Below, piece by piece: positions 8,662 to 16,199 of a DNA stretch of 64,000 nt. The position numbers were made by a program, and so were the translations under genes. Each line of letters opens with the position of its first letter. Position 1 is the stretch's first letter. The DNA lies in the NCBI RefSeq assembly GCF_003012735.1, contig NZ_PXYI01000009.1, positions 62,001 to 126,000 of the forward strand, written 5' to 3'. Source of the DNA: Allosphingosinicella deserti (GTDB lineage: Bacteria > Pseudomonadota > Alphaproteobacteria > Sphingomonadales > Sphingomonadaceae). The notes below the pieces were generated by a model that was not told the DNA's origin, did no database searches, and worked only from the letters and a program-made list of their open reading frames with translations.

Positions 8662-9594
8662 ATGCAATATCGGCAGCTTGGATCCAGCGATCTCAAAGTC
8701 TCGGAAATCTCGCTCGGATCGTGGCTAACCTTCGGCGTGGGCGTCGAGGCAGACAAGGCCCGGGCCGTAGTGGATGCCGCCTTCGATCTCGGAATCAACT
8801 TCATCGACACGGCGAACGTCTATGGACGCGGCGCCGCCGAGGAGTTCCTGGGAGAGGCCTTGAGCGGCCGCGCCCGCGACAGCTATGTGCTCGCCACCAA
8901 ACTCTATTTCCCGATGAGCGACCGTGACCGCGGCCTTTCCGCTGAACAGGTGGAGAAACAGCTCGACGCCTCCTTGCGTCGGCTTCGCGTCGACGTGGTC
9001 GATCTCTATCAATGCCATCGCTACGACGACGAGACACCGCTCGAAGAGACGATGAAGGCACTGACCCGCGCCGTCCGTTCTGGCAAGGTTCGATATCTCG
9101 GCTTCTCTGAATGGCCGGCCGACAAGATCGAAGCTGCGACCCAGATGGCGGACGTCGAGAAGTTCGTCTCCAGCCAGCCGCAATATTCGATGCTGTGGCG
9201 AGCACCGGAGGAGGCGGTCATTCCCCTTTCCCGTGCGAACGGCATCTCGCAGATCGTGTGGTCGCCGCTCGCCCAGGGCGTGCTCACCGGCAAATATGCG
9301 CCTGGCGCGCCGCCGCCGCCGGGAAGCCGCGCGACCAGCGAGGAGATGGGCGGCTGGATCGATCGCTTCCTCACCCACGCCGTGCTGGACCGCGTGCAGA
9401 GGCTGAGGCCGATCGCCGCGGAGGCGGGGCTGAGCCTCGCCCAGTTCGCCCTCGCCTGGGTGCTGCGCGAGCCGAACGTCGCCTCCGCGATCGTCGGCGC
9501 GTCGCGCCCGGACCAGCTTGCCGAGAATGCCGCAGCGTCGGGTGCCAAGGTCGATCCTGCGCTGTTCGCGAAAGCCGAAGCGATCCTCGCTTAG
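8662..9594 (+). CDS. Aldo/keto reductase (Kv-beta/YghZ-like)
   Basis: This 310-residue TIM-barrel NAD(P)H-dependent oxidoreductase has a strong GGAGG ribosome-binding site before its ATG. The AKR catalytic tetrad is visible as Asp49 (NFIDTANVYG), Tyr54, Lys80 (VLATKLYF) and His119 (LYQCHRYD). The C-terminal cofactor-binding segment reads VASAIVGASRPDQL. The overall sequence resembles the voltage-gated potassium channel beta-subunit/YghZ group, which reduce small aldehydes such as methylglyoxal. The substrate is not predictable. Its stop codon overlaps the stop of the convergent histidine kinase, so no terminator fits between them. Confidence 0.88.
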   Translation: MQYRQLGSSDLKVSEISLGSWLTFGVGVEADKARAVVDAAFDLGINFIDTANVYGRGAAEEFLGEALSGRARDSYVLATKLYFPMSDRDRGLSAEQVEKQLDASLRRLRVDVVDLYQCHRYDDETPLEETMKALTRAVRSGKVRYLGFSEWPADKIEAATQMADVEKFVSSQPQYSMLWRAPEEAVIPLSRANGISQIVWSPLAQGVLTGKYAPGAPPPPGSRATSEEMGGWIDRFLTHAVLDRVQRLRPIAAEAGLSLAQFALAWVLREPNVASAIVGASRPDQLAENAAASGAKVDPALFAKAEAILA

Positions 9595-10937
9595 GAGGGG
9601 AACTCGAGACAGGCGATGAGCCCACCCTCGGGTGCGTTGCGCAGGATCAACGTCCCGCCATGGGTTTCCGCGGCCGCTTTGGCGATGGCAAGGCCGAGAC
9701 CGCTGCCGCCGGTGTCGCGACTGCGCGATTGCTCCATCCGCGCGAACGGCTCGATCACTCCAGCCAGTTGCTCCTCCGGGATGCCGGGCCCGGAATCTCG
9801 AACCTCGATCCGTATCCTGTTCCCCGCCGGTCCCACCGAAACCCGCGCCGCGCCACCATATTTGACGGCATTGTCGATCAGGTTGCGAACCGCCCGGCGA
9901 AGAAGGTTTGGTCGGATGGTGAGCACCTGACGCGCCCCCTCCTCCATCTCCACGTCCTTGCCGAGTTCGCGGAATTCTTCGACGAGGGCGTCGGCGAGTG
10001 CGGCGACGTCCATCGCACGGGGGGCTTCGCGATCACGGCCCGACCGTGCGAGCACCAGGATGTCCTCGAGGGTCGAGTTCATCTCCTGGATCGTGGCCGC
10101 CATACGGGCGCGGTCCGCTTCCGGCTCCATGCCCTCGGCGCGGATGCGCAACGACGCGAGCGGCGTGCGCAGATCATGCCCGATCGCGCCGAGCATCCGA
10201 TCCTTTTCGTCGAGCAGGGCAACGACTCGCTGGTTCATGGCATTGAACGCTTCGATCGCGCGGCGCAGGTCGGCCGGGCCGCGCGACTCCACCGCCTCGG
10301 GCGAGCCGCGACCGGCAAATCCTTCGGCCGCACGGGCAAGGTCGCGCAAGGGACGCGCGAGCCGCATCGCGACGAAAAGGGTCGCCCCCAGCACGATGAG
10401 GTAAAGCGCGAGCGTCGCTGCGCCGAGGCGATGGGTAAGCCAGGGATCCGGCCGAGGCGTCAACAGTCGGCCGTTCAGCCACTGATCGCCATAGCGCGCT
10501 GACAGAAGCAGCACCGGCGCAGCCTGCCCGCCTTGCGCCTGCCGCGCGCGATCCTCCCCGCGATTGCGGCTGCGGATCTGGGCCCGTACTTCGGCAGCGG
10601 GCACTCCGTTTTCAGCCAGCGTCTGCGCGAGGCGTCTCTCGATCGCTGCATCCCGGTCGGCCGGCGAGGTGACGGCACTTTCGGCGCCGATCGCAAACCG
10701 GGCTCCTCGACGGGATGAATCCTCCAGCACTGCAAAGCGGAAGTCGGCCGGAGCCTGCCGCAAATCACTTGCTACTGCAGCGTAACGTGTGATCGCAGGT
10801 CCCTGATTTTGCGCAAGACTCAACTTCTGACGCTCGTTTAGAATGAGTGCGAAGTTGACCAACTGCGCGACGAGCAAAGCGGCACCGATCAGCAAAGCCA
10901 TCTGCCCGAGCAGGCTCCTGGGAAAGAAGCGTCTCAT
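9591..10937 (-). CDS. OmpR/EnvZ-type sensor histidine kinase
   Basis: This 448-residue kinase has a first membrane helix at about residues 10-32, a periplasmic sensor region of about 140 residues, a second helix at about 170-192, then HAMP, DHp and catalytic domains. The phospho-acceptor is His254 in AIGHDLRTPL. The ATP-binding motifs are NLIDNAVKYGG, DSGPGIP and GSGLGLAIAKAAA. The start overlaps the stop of the upstream response regulator by 4 bp, so the two form a cognate pair. The periplasmic domain contains an Arg/Gln-rich loop, and no known ligand domain is recognised. A link to the secreted RcnB-like protein encoded just upstream is inferred from order only. Confidence 0.9.
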   Translation of the reverse strand: MRRFFPRSLLGQMALLIGAALLVAQLVNFALILNERQKLSLAQNQGPAITRYAAVASDLRQAPADFRFAVLEDSSRRGARFAIGAESAVTSPADRDAAIERRLAQTLAENGVPAAEVRAQIRSRNRGEDRARQAQGGQAAPVLLLSARYGDQWLNGRLLTPRPDPWLTHRLGAATLALYLIVLGATLFVAMRLARPLRDLARAAEGFAGRGSPEAVESRGPADLRRAIEAFNAMNQRVVALLDEKDRMLGAIGHDLRTPLASLRIRAEGMEPEADRARMAATIQEMNSTLEDILVLARSGRDREAPRAMDVAALADALVEEFRELGKDVEMEEGARQVLTIRPNLLRRAVRNLIDNAVKYGGAARVSVGPAGNRIRIEVRDSGPGIPEEQLAGVIEPFARMEQSRSRDTGGSGLGLAIAKAAAETHGGTLILRNAPEGGLIACLEFPS

Positions 10938-11653
10938 AGCCGGCGCACGTCGGCGGCCAGCGTATAGCCACCGCCCCAGACCGTCTTGATCAGCTTCGGA
11001 TCGGAAGGGTCAACCTCAACTTTGCGGCGTAAACGACTGATATGATTATCGATGCTGCGCTCGAATGCGGCGAGTTCGCGGCCTTGGCTGAGATCCAGCA
11101 ACTGATCCCGGGTGAGCACGCGCTTGGGGTGGGTCACGAACGCGAGAAGCAGGTTAAACTCGCCGGTGGACAGCGGCACCGCGACATTGTCCTGATCGAC
11201 GAGCTCGCGCTCTCCAGTCTTGAGAATCCACGGTCCGAAGCCGTAGCCGGTCGCATCCGGCGCGTGAACCGCCTTGCCCCTCCCCTCCGCGCGACGAAGC
11301 ACGGCCTTGATGCGCGCAGCGAGTTCGCGCGGGCTGAACGGTTTGGTGACATAGTCGTCGGCACCGAGCTCCAGCCCAACGATCCGGTCGGTCTCCTCCG
11401 CCTTGGCGGTGAGCAGGATCACCGGCGTACCGATCGTCGCGCGTACGAAGCCGGTCAGCGATAGGCCGTCCTCGCCGGGCATCATGACGTCGAGCAGGAT
11501 GAGGTCGATTGCGTGTGCCGCCAGCACCTGGCGGGCGGCGGGCGCGTTTTCCGCCTTGGTGACACGGTAGCCGTTGAGGCCGAGATAGGCCGCTAGGGGA
11601 TCGCGGATGTCGCGCTCGTCGTCGACGAGCAGGATGTGGGGCTCGTTTGCCAT
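10934..11653 (-). CDS. OmpR-family response regulator
   Basis: This is a 239-residue two-domain regulator. The receiver domain has the acidic pair in LLVDDERD and the phospho-acceptor Asp55 in LILLDVMMPG, with the conserved Lys in DDYVTKPFSP. The C-terminal winged-helix DNA-binding domain ends with RLRRKVEVDPSDPKLIKTVWGGGY. It overlaps its kinase by 4 bp. It sits 76 bp downstream of the RcnB-like gene, from which it is separated by a strong terminator, so it likely has its own promoter in 11654-11685. Ten-base-spaced direct repeats upstream of the RcnB-like gene are a candidate binding site. Confidence 0.93.
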   Translation of the reverse strand: MANEPHILLVDDERDIRDPLAAYLGLNGYRVTKAENAPAARQVLAAHAIDLILLDVMMPGEDGLSLTGFVRATIGTPVILLTAKAEETDRIVGLELGADDYVTKPFSPRELAARIKAVLRRAEGRGKAVHAPDATGYGFGPWILKTGERELVDQDNVAVPLSTGEFNLLLAFVTHPKRVLTRDQLLDLSQGRELAAFERSIDNHISRLRRKVEVDPSDPKLIKTVWGGGYTLAADVRRL

Positions 11654-11685
11654 GGTTTCCCCTTAAGGTGGTCCTGCCGAAAAGG

Positions 11686-11721
11686 CGAAGGCCCCGGGAC
11701 GTTCCCGCCCCGGGGCCTTCG
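11686..11721 (-). terminator. Strong hairpin between the RcnB-like gene and the response regulator
   Basis: A 13-bp perfect stem (CGAAGGCCCCGGG at 11686-11698 with 11709-11721) and a 10-nt loop lie 8 bp after the RcnB-like stop. Read on the minus strand it is followed by CCTTTTCGG. Confidence 0.75.
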
Positions 11722-11729
11722 GCGCCGGC

Positions 11730-12125
11730 TTAGAAGCGGCTGCCGAGCACCGTGCCGATGATCCCGCTGGTGATCGCAACAAGCACCGCATCATTGCCCG
11801 ACTGGACCCAGCGATAGCCGCGCGGGGCGTCGGAGAGGCGGTAGGCGCGGGGATTGTTGATCACCCGGTAGTTGCGGGCATAGCGGCTGTCGAACCGCTC
11901 GCCGCGGCGGAAGCTGCGATAGCTGGCGCGGTCGTCGCGGCGCACCTGCTTCACATTGACCACCTGGCGGCCGTTGTTGCGCTGAACGACGCGGGTGGTC
12001 TCGACCCGCTCGACCCGGCCGCGATCATTGTCGTAGCGGCCACCCGGTGCGGCTTCGGCGGCGACGGGAACGGCGACGACGGAAGCGGCGACGCCGGCGA
12101 GGATGATCTTCTTGACGGTCTTCAT
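11730..12125 (-). CDS. RcnB-family periplasmic protein
   Basis: A 131-residue protein starting MKTVKKIILAG, with GGAGA seven bases upstream. The signal peptide likely ends at VAAEAA (residue 25). The mature part is rich in Arg, Asp and Asn, and the C-terminal region reads YRVINNPRAYRLSDAP then GYRWVQSGNDAVLVA and a hydrophobic tail ITSGIIGTVLG. The pattern of basic repeats followed by GYRWV and a short hydrophobic C-terminus is the RcnB/DUF4398-like small periplasmic family in proteobacteria. RcnB itself affects nickel/cobalt homeostasis in E. coli, but most alphaproteobacterial members have no known function. The gene directly precedes a two-component system on the same strand and has repeated sites upstream. 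Confidence 0.75.
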   Translation of the reverse strand: MKTVKKIILAGVAASVVAVPVAAEAAPGGRYDNDRGRVERVETTRVVQRNNGRQVVNVKQVRRDDRASYRSFRRGERFDSRYARNYRVINNPRAYRLSDAPRGYRWVQSGNDAVLVAITSGIIGTVLGSRF

Positions 12126-12212
12126 GCTCTGTCTCCTTGGTGCGCCGTCATCCGGCGTTGAGAGACATTTGGGCCTCGCGCGTCGCGGAGCTTTGTCGAA
12201 GAATCCGGAAAA

Positions 12213-12232
12213 GTGTCGCAACGTGTCGCAAT
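12213..12232. promoter_or_regulatory. Ten-base direct repeats upstream of the RcnB-like gene
   Basis: GTGTCGCAAC at 12213-12222 and GTGTCGCAAT at 12223-12232 are identical at nine of ten positions and phased exactly one helical turn apart, 88-107 bp upstream of the RcnB-like start. Tandem half-sites with this spacing are typical for OmpR/PhoB-family regulators, and one is encoded just downstream. The assignment is an inference. Confidence 0.45.
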
Positions 12233-12239
12233 CGCTCCC

Positions 12240-12328
12240 CTCCCCTTCAGGGGAGAGGCCGGGAGACGGGCAGAGTTGTCGGGGAATTGGAGAGATCGGA
12301 GGTTCGCCCATTCTCCCCTTCAGGGAAG
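12240..12328. repeat. Two REP-like palindromes in the pncB/RcnB intergenic region
   Basis: CTCCCC-TTCA-GGGGAG (12240-12255) is a perfect 6-bp stem with a TTCA loop. CTCCCC-TTCA-GGGAAG (12313-12328) is an imperfect second copy beginning 5 bp beyond the pncB stop. The second may act as the pncB terminator. Repeated extragenic palindromes of this kind are common in sphingomonads, to my knowledge. Confidence 0.5.
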
Positions 12329-12332
12329 AGGA

Positions 12333-13667
12333 TCAAACGAGCGTCGGGACTTCGGACGCTCCATGGACCCCGAAAACCCGGCGATAGCGCTCCACCTCTT
12401 CGGCGGGACCCGTTGCCTTGCTGTAATTGTCGCTGAGCTTCACCGCCGGGTGACCATTCGCCGCCTTCAACTTGCAGACGAGCGAGATCGGCTTCAGCGC
12501 GTCCGGATCGGCCGGGTGGCAGCCGAGGAAATCGTTGGTCAGCATCGTCCCCCAACCGAAGCCGAGCCGCACCCGTCCTTTGAAATGCTCGTGCACCGCG
12601 ATGATGTCGCTGCCGTTCGGCGCGAAGCCGGGAATCTCGACGTCCATGCCGTCCGAGAAGATGATCAATTTCTCCCTGGGATCGACTGCCATCCGCTCCC
12701 AGAAGGCGATCAATTCCTCGCCCGCATCGACCGGTAGCTTCGAATCCGGCCGGGCGCCGGTCCAGTTCGATACCCATTGCGGGGCGTTGGCGAGAAACTG
12801 CGTCGTCCCGAACGTGTCCGGGAGAAAGACCAGGAGCCCGCCGCGATAACTGTTCTGCCATTGCTGCAGCACCTTGTACTGTGCATTGGCGAGGCATTCG
12901 TCATCCTGCGGCGGACACAAGGCGGCAAGCGCCATCGGCAGTTCGTGGGCGTTGGTGCCGCGCGCCTCGAGGCCATGTTTCAGCGCCAGGAAGGCGTTGG
13001 ACGTGCCGGTGAACGCCTCGCCGAGCACCTCCCGCGCCGTGAGGATGCAATGCTCCTGCCACAGGAAGCCGTGGCGGCGGCGGGTCCCGAAGTCGGTCAA
13101 GTTGAGATCTTCGACCTTCGCCAGCCTTTCAAGCTTGGCGTAAAGCTTTACCTTGGCGCGCGCGTAGAGGATGTCGAGCTGGCTGCGCCCCATCGTCTTC
13201 ATCACAGCGCGGTTGCGCAACTCGTTGACCACGGAGAGCACGTAGATCTCCCAGAAGGTGACCTCGGCCCAGCGGCCGTGCGTTTCGAAGACGATCTGCC
13301 CGCTCTCCGCGTCCACGCGGAGCTCGTAATCCGGAAGGCGCAGCCGCCGGAGAAAATCGATGTAGGACGGGCTGAACATGCCTTCCTGCCCGTAGAAAGT
13401 CTGTCCGCGCAGCCAGATCAGCTCGTTGGCCAGGAAGCGGAGCGAACGAACGTGATCAAGTTGCTCCCGCAGCTCGTCGAGATCGATCATGTCGCCGAGG
13501 CGCACCGATTTCGTGCGATTCGCCAGCGCAAAGGTGGCTTCGTCGTTGAAATGCTTCTCCCAGATCATCTGGCCCATCAGGAACTTGTAAAAGTCCGTGT
13601 CCAGCAGGGTCCGGACGATCGGATCCATCGGAAAGCTGTGATCCCAAGCGCGGCGGGCGAAATCCAT
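12333..13667 (-). CDS. pncB: Nicotinate phosphoribosyltransferase
   Basis: This 444-residue enzyme of the NAD salvage pathway converts nicotinate and PRPP to nicotinate mononucleotide with ATP hydrolysis. N-terminal LLDTDFYKFLMGQMI is characteristic, and the segment DFGTRRRHGFLWQEH carries the histidine that becomes phosphorylated in characterised enzymes. FTGTSNAFLAL and FSDGMDVEIPG follow in the expected order. I chose the ATG at 13667, preceded by GAGGAG five bases upstream, over a GTG one codon earlier. It is transcribed alone, with flanking genes separated by more than 70 bp. The protein is cytosolic. Confidence 0.93.
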   Translation of the reverse strand: MDFARRAWDHSFPMDPIVRTLLDTDFYKFLMGQMIWEKHFNDEATFALANRTKSVRLGDMIDLDELREQLDHVRSLRFLANELIWLRGQTFYGQEGMFSPSYIDFLRRLRLPDYELRVDAESGQIVFETHGRWAEVTFWEIYVLSVVNELRNRAVMKTMGRSQLDILYARAKVKLYAKLERLAKVEDLNLTDFGTRRRHGFLWQEHCILTAREVLGEAFTGTSNAFLALKHGLEARGTNAHELPMALAALCPPQDDECLANAQYKVLQQWQNSYRGGLLVFLPDTFGTTQFLANAPQWVSNWTGARPDSKLPVDAGEELIAFWERMAVDPREKLIIFSDGMDVEIPGFAPNGSDIIAVHEHFKGRVRLGFGWGTMLTNDFLGCHPADPDALKPISLVCKLKAANGHPAVKLSDNYSKATGPAEEVERYRRVFGVHGASEVPTLV

Positions 13668-13741
13668 CACGGCTCCTCGTTACCGGTGTTTCACCGCTAA
13701 CAGCGGGAAGTCAGCAAGGATGCAAGGTTTCGAAGCGCGCC

Positions 13742-14053
13742 TCAGGCGGCGCGGCCATGCTTCCATCCGCGACGGCCGCGGTCGGCGCCGGCGCCGTGCA
13801 GCTTCACCTCGCCGAGCGGTACGGCAGTGCCGCAATCGTTGCACTCGGCAAGCAGTCGCCCGACCAGCCAGTGGGCTCCGCCGCATTCCGGGCAGCTTCT
13901 GACGTCACCGGGACGATAGACGGCACGCGTGCCGCCCTGATGATCGTCGTTCGCGGCATCGCCACCGTCCTGCACGATCCTGGAACCCTGATCACTGAAA
14001 TGCACGCACCAACTCCCTACCCGCTCTTCCTTCGTAGCGAGGAAATCGGTCAT
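13742..14053 (-). CDS. Small zinc-ribbon protein, paralogue A
   Basis: A 103-residue protein of unknown function. The core has Cys54, Cys57, Cys71 and Cys74 in a Cx2C-x13-Cx2C arrangement (SCPECGGAHWLVGR then AECNDC), which should bind one zinc ion. Before it lies AVYRPGD and after it a TAVPL strand. A second gene 75 bp upstream on the same strand encodes a paralogue with the same spacing and the same YRPG, HWLVGR and AEC elements. I recognise no characterised homologue. The N-terminal half is not shared and contains an isolated Cys16. The C-terminus is basic. Its start has only a weak ribosome-binding site, so the N-terminal extent is uncertain. Confidence 0.65.
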   Translation of the reverse strand: MTDFLATKEERVGSWCVHFSDQGSRIVQDGGDAANDDHQGGTRAVYRPGDVRSCPECGGAHWLVGRLLAECNDCGTAVPLGEVKLHGAGADRGRRGWKHGRAA

Positions 14054-14127
14054 CGTGGAGACTGGTTACCGTGAAATTTTCAATAGCTTAGCCGCGTTGC
14101 GGCACAGCCACAGCCAGGAACGTCATC

Positions 14128-14394
14128 TTAGGCCGCAACGTCGAACTCTGCGTCGGAATGACGCTGCGGCTTGGCAGGGGGGCGGTAGAGCACACCGACG
14201 CCCGTCATTCCGGTATCCGCAAGCGCGAGCGCCGTCGCGCAGAAGCCACACTCGGCCGAGATCCGTCCGACCAGCCAATGGCTCCTGCCACATCCGGGGC
14301 ACTGATTGGCTTCGCCGGGCCGATAGACAAGCTGATAGCCACGCGCCGAAGGATCGTGCGGGAAGGCTCTCGTACCTGAAATGGCTCTCAACAT
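14128..14394 (-). CDS. Small zinc-ribbon protein, paralogue B
   Basis: An 88-residue protein of unknown function, with AAGGAG seven bases before the ATG (a GTG one codon earlier is spaced less well). Cys32, Cys35, Cys49 and Cys52 form the same Cx2C-x13-Cx2C ribbon as the neighbouring gene (QCPGCGRSHWLVGR then AECGFC). YRPGE precedes it and TALALA follows. The C-terminal tail VLYRPPAKPQRHSDAEF differs from the paralogue. The shared core points to a local duplication. Possible roles include a nucleic-acid or protein-binding adaptor, but nothing in the sequence decides this. An 18-bp perfect palindrome lies 130 bp upstream. Confidence 0.7.
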   Translation of the reverse strand: MLRAISGTRAFPHDPSARGYQLVYRPGEANQCPGCGRSHWLVGRISAECGFCATALALADTGMTGVGVLYRPPAKPQRHSDAEFDVAA

Positions 14395-14523
14395 CACTTG
14401 GCTCCTTGGCAGCGTTACTCGTTACAGCTGCGATGAAACGTTCTATCTCATCGACGAGTTGAACGACCAATGAATGTCGGCTGTTGCAAAGCGATTGCGC
14501 AGATGGCGCGATAGTGTGTCGAT

Positions 14524-14541
14524 TGTGTCCGTACGGACACA
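14524..14541. promoter_or_regulatory. 18-bp perfect palindrome TGTGTCCGTACGGACACA
   Basis: A perfect inverted repeat without spacer between the gatB terminator and the zinc-ribbon gene. It looks like an operator for a dimeric helix-turn-helix regulator, or it could form an RNA hairpin in the gatB 3' region. No regulator is identified. Confidence 0.4.
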
Positions 14542-14561
14542 CTTCCGGGTTCAGCCCCGCG

Positions 14562-14593
14562 TGCATGGCGCGGCGATGAAGCCGCGCCATGCA
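14562..14593 (-). terminator. gatB terminator hairpin
   Basis: A 13-bp perfect stem (TGCATGGCGCGGC at 14562-14574 with 14581-14593) and a 6-nt loop begin 3 bp after the gatB stop. There is no long U-tract. Confidence 0.7.
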
Positions 14594-14596
14594 GGT

Positions 14597-16069
14597 TTAG
14601 CCGAGGGCCTTCTTGAGCAACTCGTTGACCACGGTCGGATTGCCCTTGCCCGCCATCGCCTTCATCGTCTGGCCGACGAAGAAGCCGAACAGCTTGTCCT
14701 TGCCGCCGCGATACTCGGCTACCTTGTCGGCATTGGCAGCCATCACCTCGGCGATGACCTTCTCGATCGCACCGGTGTCCGAGGTCTGCTTGAGGCCCCG
14801 CTCTTCGACGATCGCCCCGGGATCCTGGCCGGTTTCGAGCATGATTTCGAACACCTGCTTCGACAGCGTTCCGGACAGGGTGCCGTCGGCGACAAGCGCC
14901 AGCAACTCGGCGGCCTGCTTCGGCGTCACCGGGCTGTCGACAAGGCTGCGCCCAAGCCGGTTGAGCGCGCCGAACAGATCGGACATCAGCCAATTGGCCG
15001 CGCGTACGGCATGTTCCTCGCCAAGCTGCGCCAGCAGGTCCTCGAACCAGCGGGCGGTGTCGACCTCGGCCGTAAGTACGGCGGCATTGTACGGCGTCAG
15101 GCCGAGCACCGCCTCGTAGCGGCGGCGCTTGGCGTCCGGTAGTTCGGGCAACGATTCGCGGCACTCTGCCAGAAAATCGTCGGTGAGCTCGACCGGGAGC
15201 AGATCAGGATCGGGGAAGTAGCGATAGTCATGCGCTTCTTCCTTGGAGCGCAGGCTGCGGGTCTCGACCTTGTCCGGATCGAACAGGCGCGTTTCCTGGA
15301 CGATCGTTCCGCCGCTCTCCAGCACGTCGACCTGGCGGTTCGCCTCATATTCGATCGCCGCCATGATGAAGCGGACCGAGTTGACGTTCTTGGTCTCGGT
15401 GCGGGTGCCGAACGGCGCGCCGGGCTTGCGAACGCTGACATTGACGTCGGCGCGCATGCTGCCCTGTTCCATATTGCCGTCGCAGCTGCCAACATAGCGC
15501 AGGATCGACCGCAGCTTGCGGACATAGGCACCCGCTTCCTCGGGGCTGCGCATGTCGGGCTTGGAGACGATCTCCATCAGCGCCACGCCGGAGCGATTGA
15601 GATCGACATAGGAGAAGCTCGGATGCTGATCGTGCATCAGCTTGCCGGCATCCTGCTCGATATGGATGCGCTCGATGCCGACGGTCTTGGCCGAGCCCTC
15701 ATCCTTCTCATCGAGGAGGATCTCGATCTCGCCTTCGCCGACGATCGGATGGTAGAGCTGGCTGATCTGGTAGCCCTGCGGCAGATCGGCGTAGAAATAG
15801 TTCTTGCGGTCGAAGCGAGACCACGGGTTGATCTTGGCTTCCAGTGCCATTCCGGTGCGTACCGCCTGGCGGATACATTCCTGATTGGGCACCGGCAGCA
15901 TCCCCGGCATCGCCGCATCGACCAGGCTGACCTGGCTGTTGGGCTCGGCGCCGAACTCGGTCGCCGCACCGGAGAAGAGCTTGGCGCTGGAGGTAATCTG
16001 GGCGTGGACCTCGAGGCCAATCACGACCTCCCACTCACCCGTGGCGCCGTGGATGCGATAGGTGCTCAT
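14597..16069 (-). CDS. gatB: Asp-tRNA(Asn)/Glu-tRNA(Gln) amidotransferase subunit B
   Basis: This 490-residue GatB is the kinase/tRNA-binding subunit of GatCAB. The N-terminus has the signature [12 protein letters not shown], followed by KLFSGA, then [10 protein letters not shown] and the metal/ATP region [14 protein letters not shown]. The C-terminal YqeY-like tail domain (about 340-490) binds the tRNA and ends with [11 protein letters not shown]. Length is normal. It lies 130 bp downstream of gatA on the same strand, separated by an inverted repeat, so it may be partly uncoupled from gatCA. Confidence 0.96.
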   Translation of the reverse strand: MSTYRIHGATGEWEVVIGLEVHAQITSSAKLFSGAATEFGAEPNSQVSLVDAAMPGMLPVPNQECIRQAVRTGMALEAKINPWSRFDRKNYFYADLPQGYQISQLYHPIVGEGEIEILLDEKDEGSAKTVGIERIHIEQDAGKLMHDQHPSFSYVDLNRSGVALMEIVSKPDMRSPEEAGAYVRKLRSILRYVGSCDGNMEQGSMRADVNVSVRKPGAPFGTRTETKNVNSVRFIMAAIEYEANRQVDVLESGGTIVQETRLFDPDKVETRSLRSKEEAHDYRYFPDPDLLPVELTDDFLAECRESLPELPDAKRRRYEAVLGLTPYNAAVLTAEVDTARWFEDLLAQLGEEHAVRAANWLMSDLFGALNRLGRSLVDSPVTPKQAAELLALVADGTLSGTLSKQVFEIMLETGQDPGAIVEERGLKQTSDTGAIEKVIAEVMAANADKVAEYRGGKDKLFGFFVGQTMKAMAGKGNPTVVNELLKKALG

Positions 16070-16092
16070 GCGTGCGTTCCAAGAACGTGAGC

Positions 16093-16174
16093 CGTTGGGG
16101 CCGAGCTTGTCGAAGCCCTTCCGTTCCCTTCGGCTGCAAGGAAGAAAAGCGCTTCGACCGGCTCAGCGCAAATG
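16093..16174. repeat. Inverted repeat between gatA and gatB
   Basis: Imperfect arms of about 28 nt (16093-16120 and 16147-16174), each built around GAGC[CT][TG]GTCGAAG, would form a transcribed stem-loop. This GAGCTTGTCGAAG-type element is, to my knowledge, a dispersed extragenic repeat in sphingomonads. It may process or stabilise the gatCAB message. Confidence 0.55.
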
Positions 16175-16199
16175 GACTCTGCTTCGGGCGAAGGAATGC

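Noticed and set aside
8406-8810. N-terminal extension of trigger factor through the tRNA gene
   Set aside because: The frame reads through tRNA-Leu. The family start MQTVETLNEG at 8405 is the correct one.
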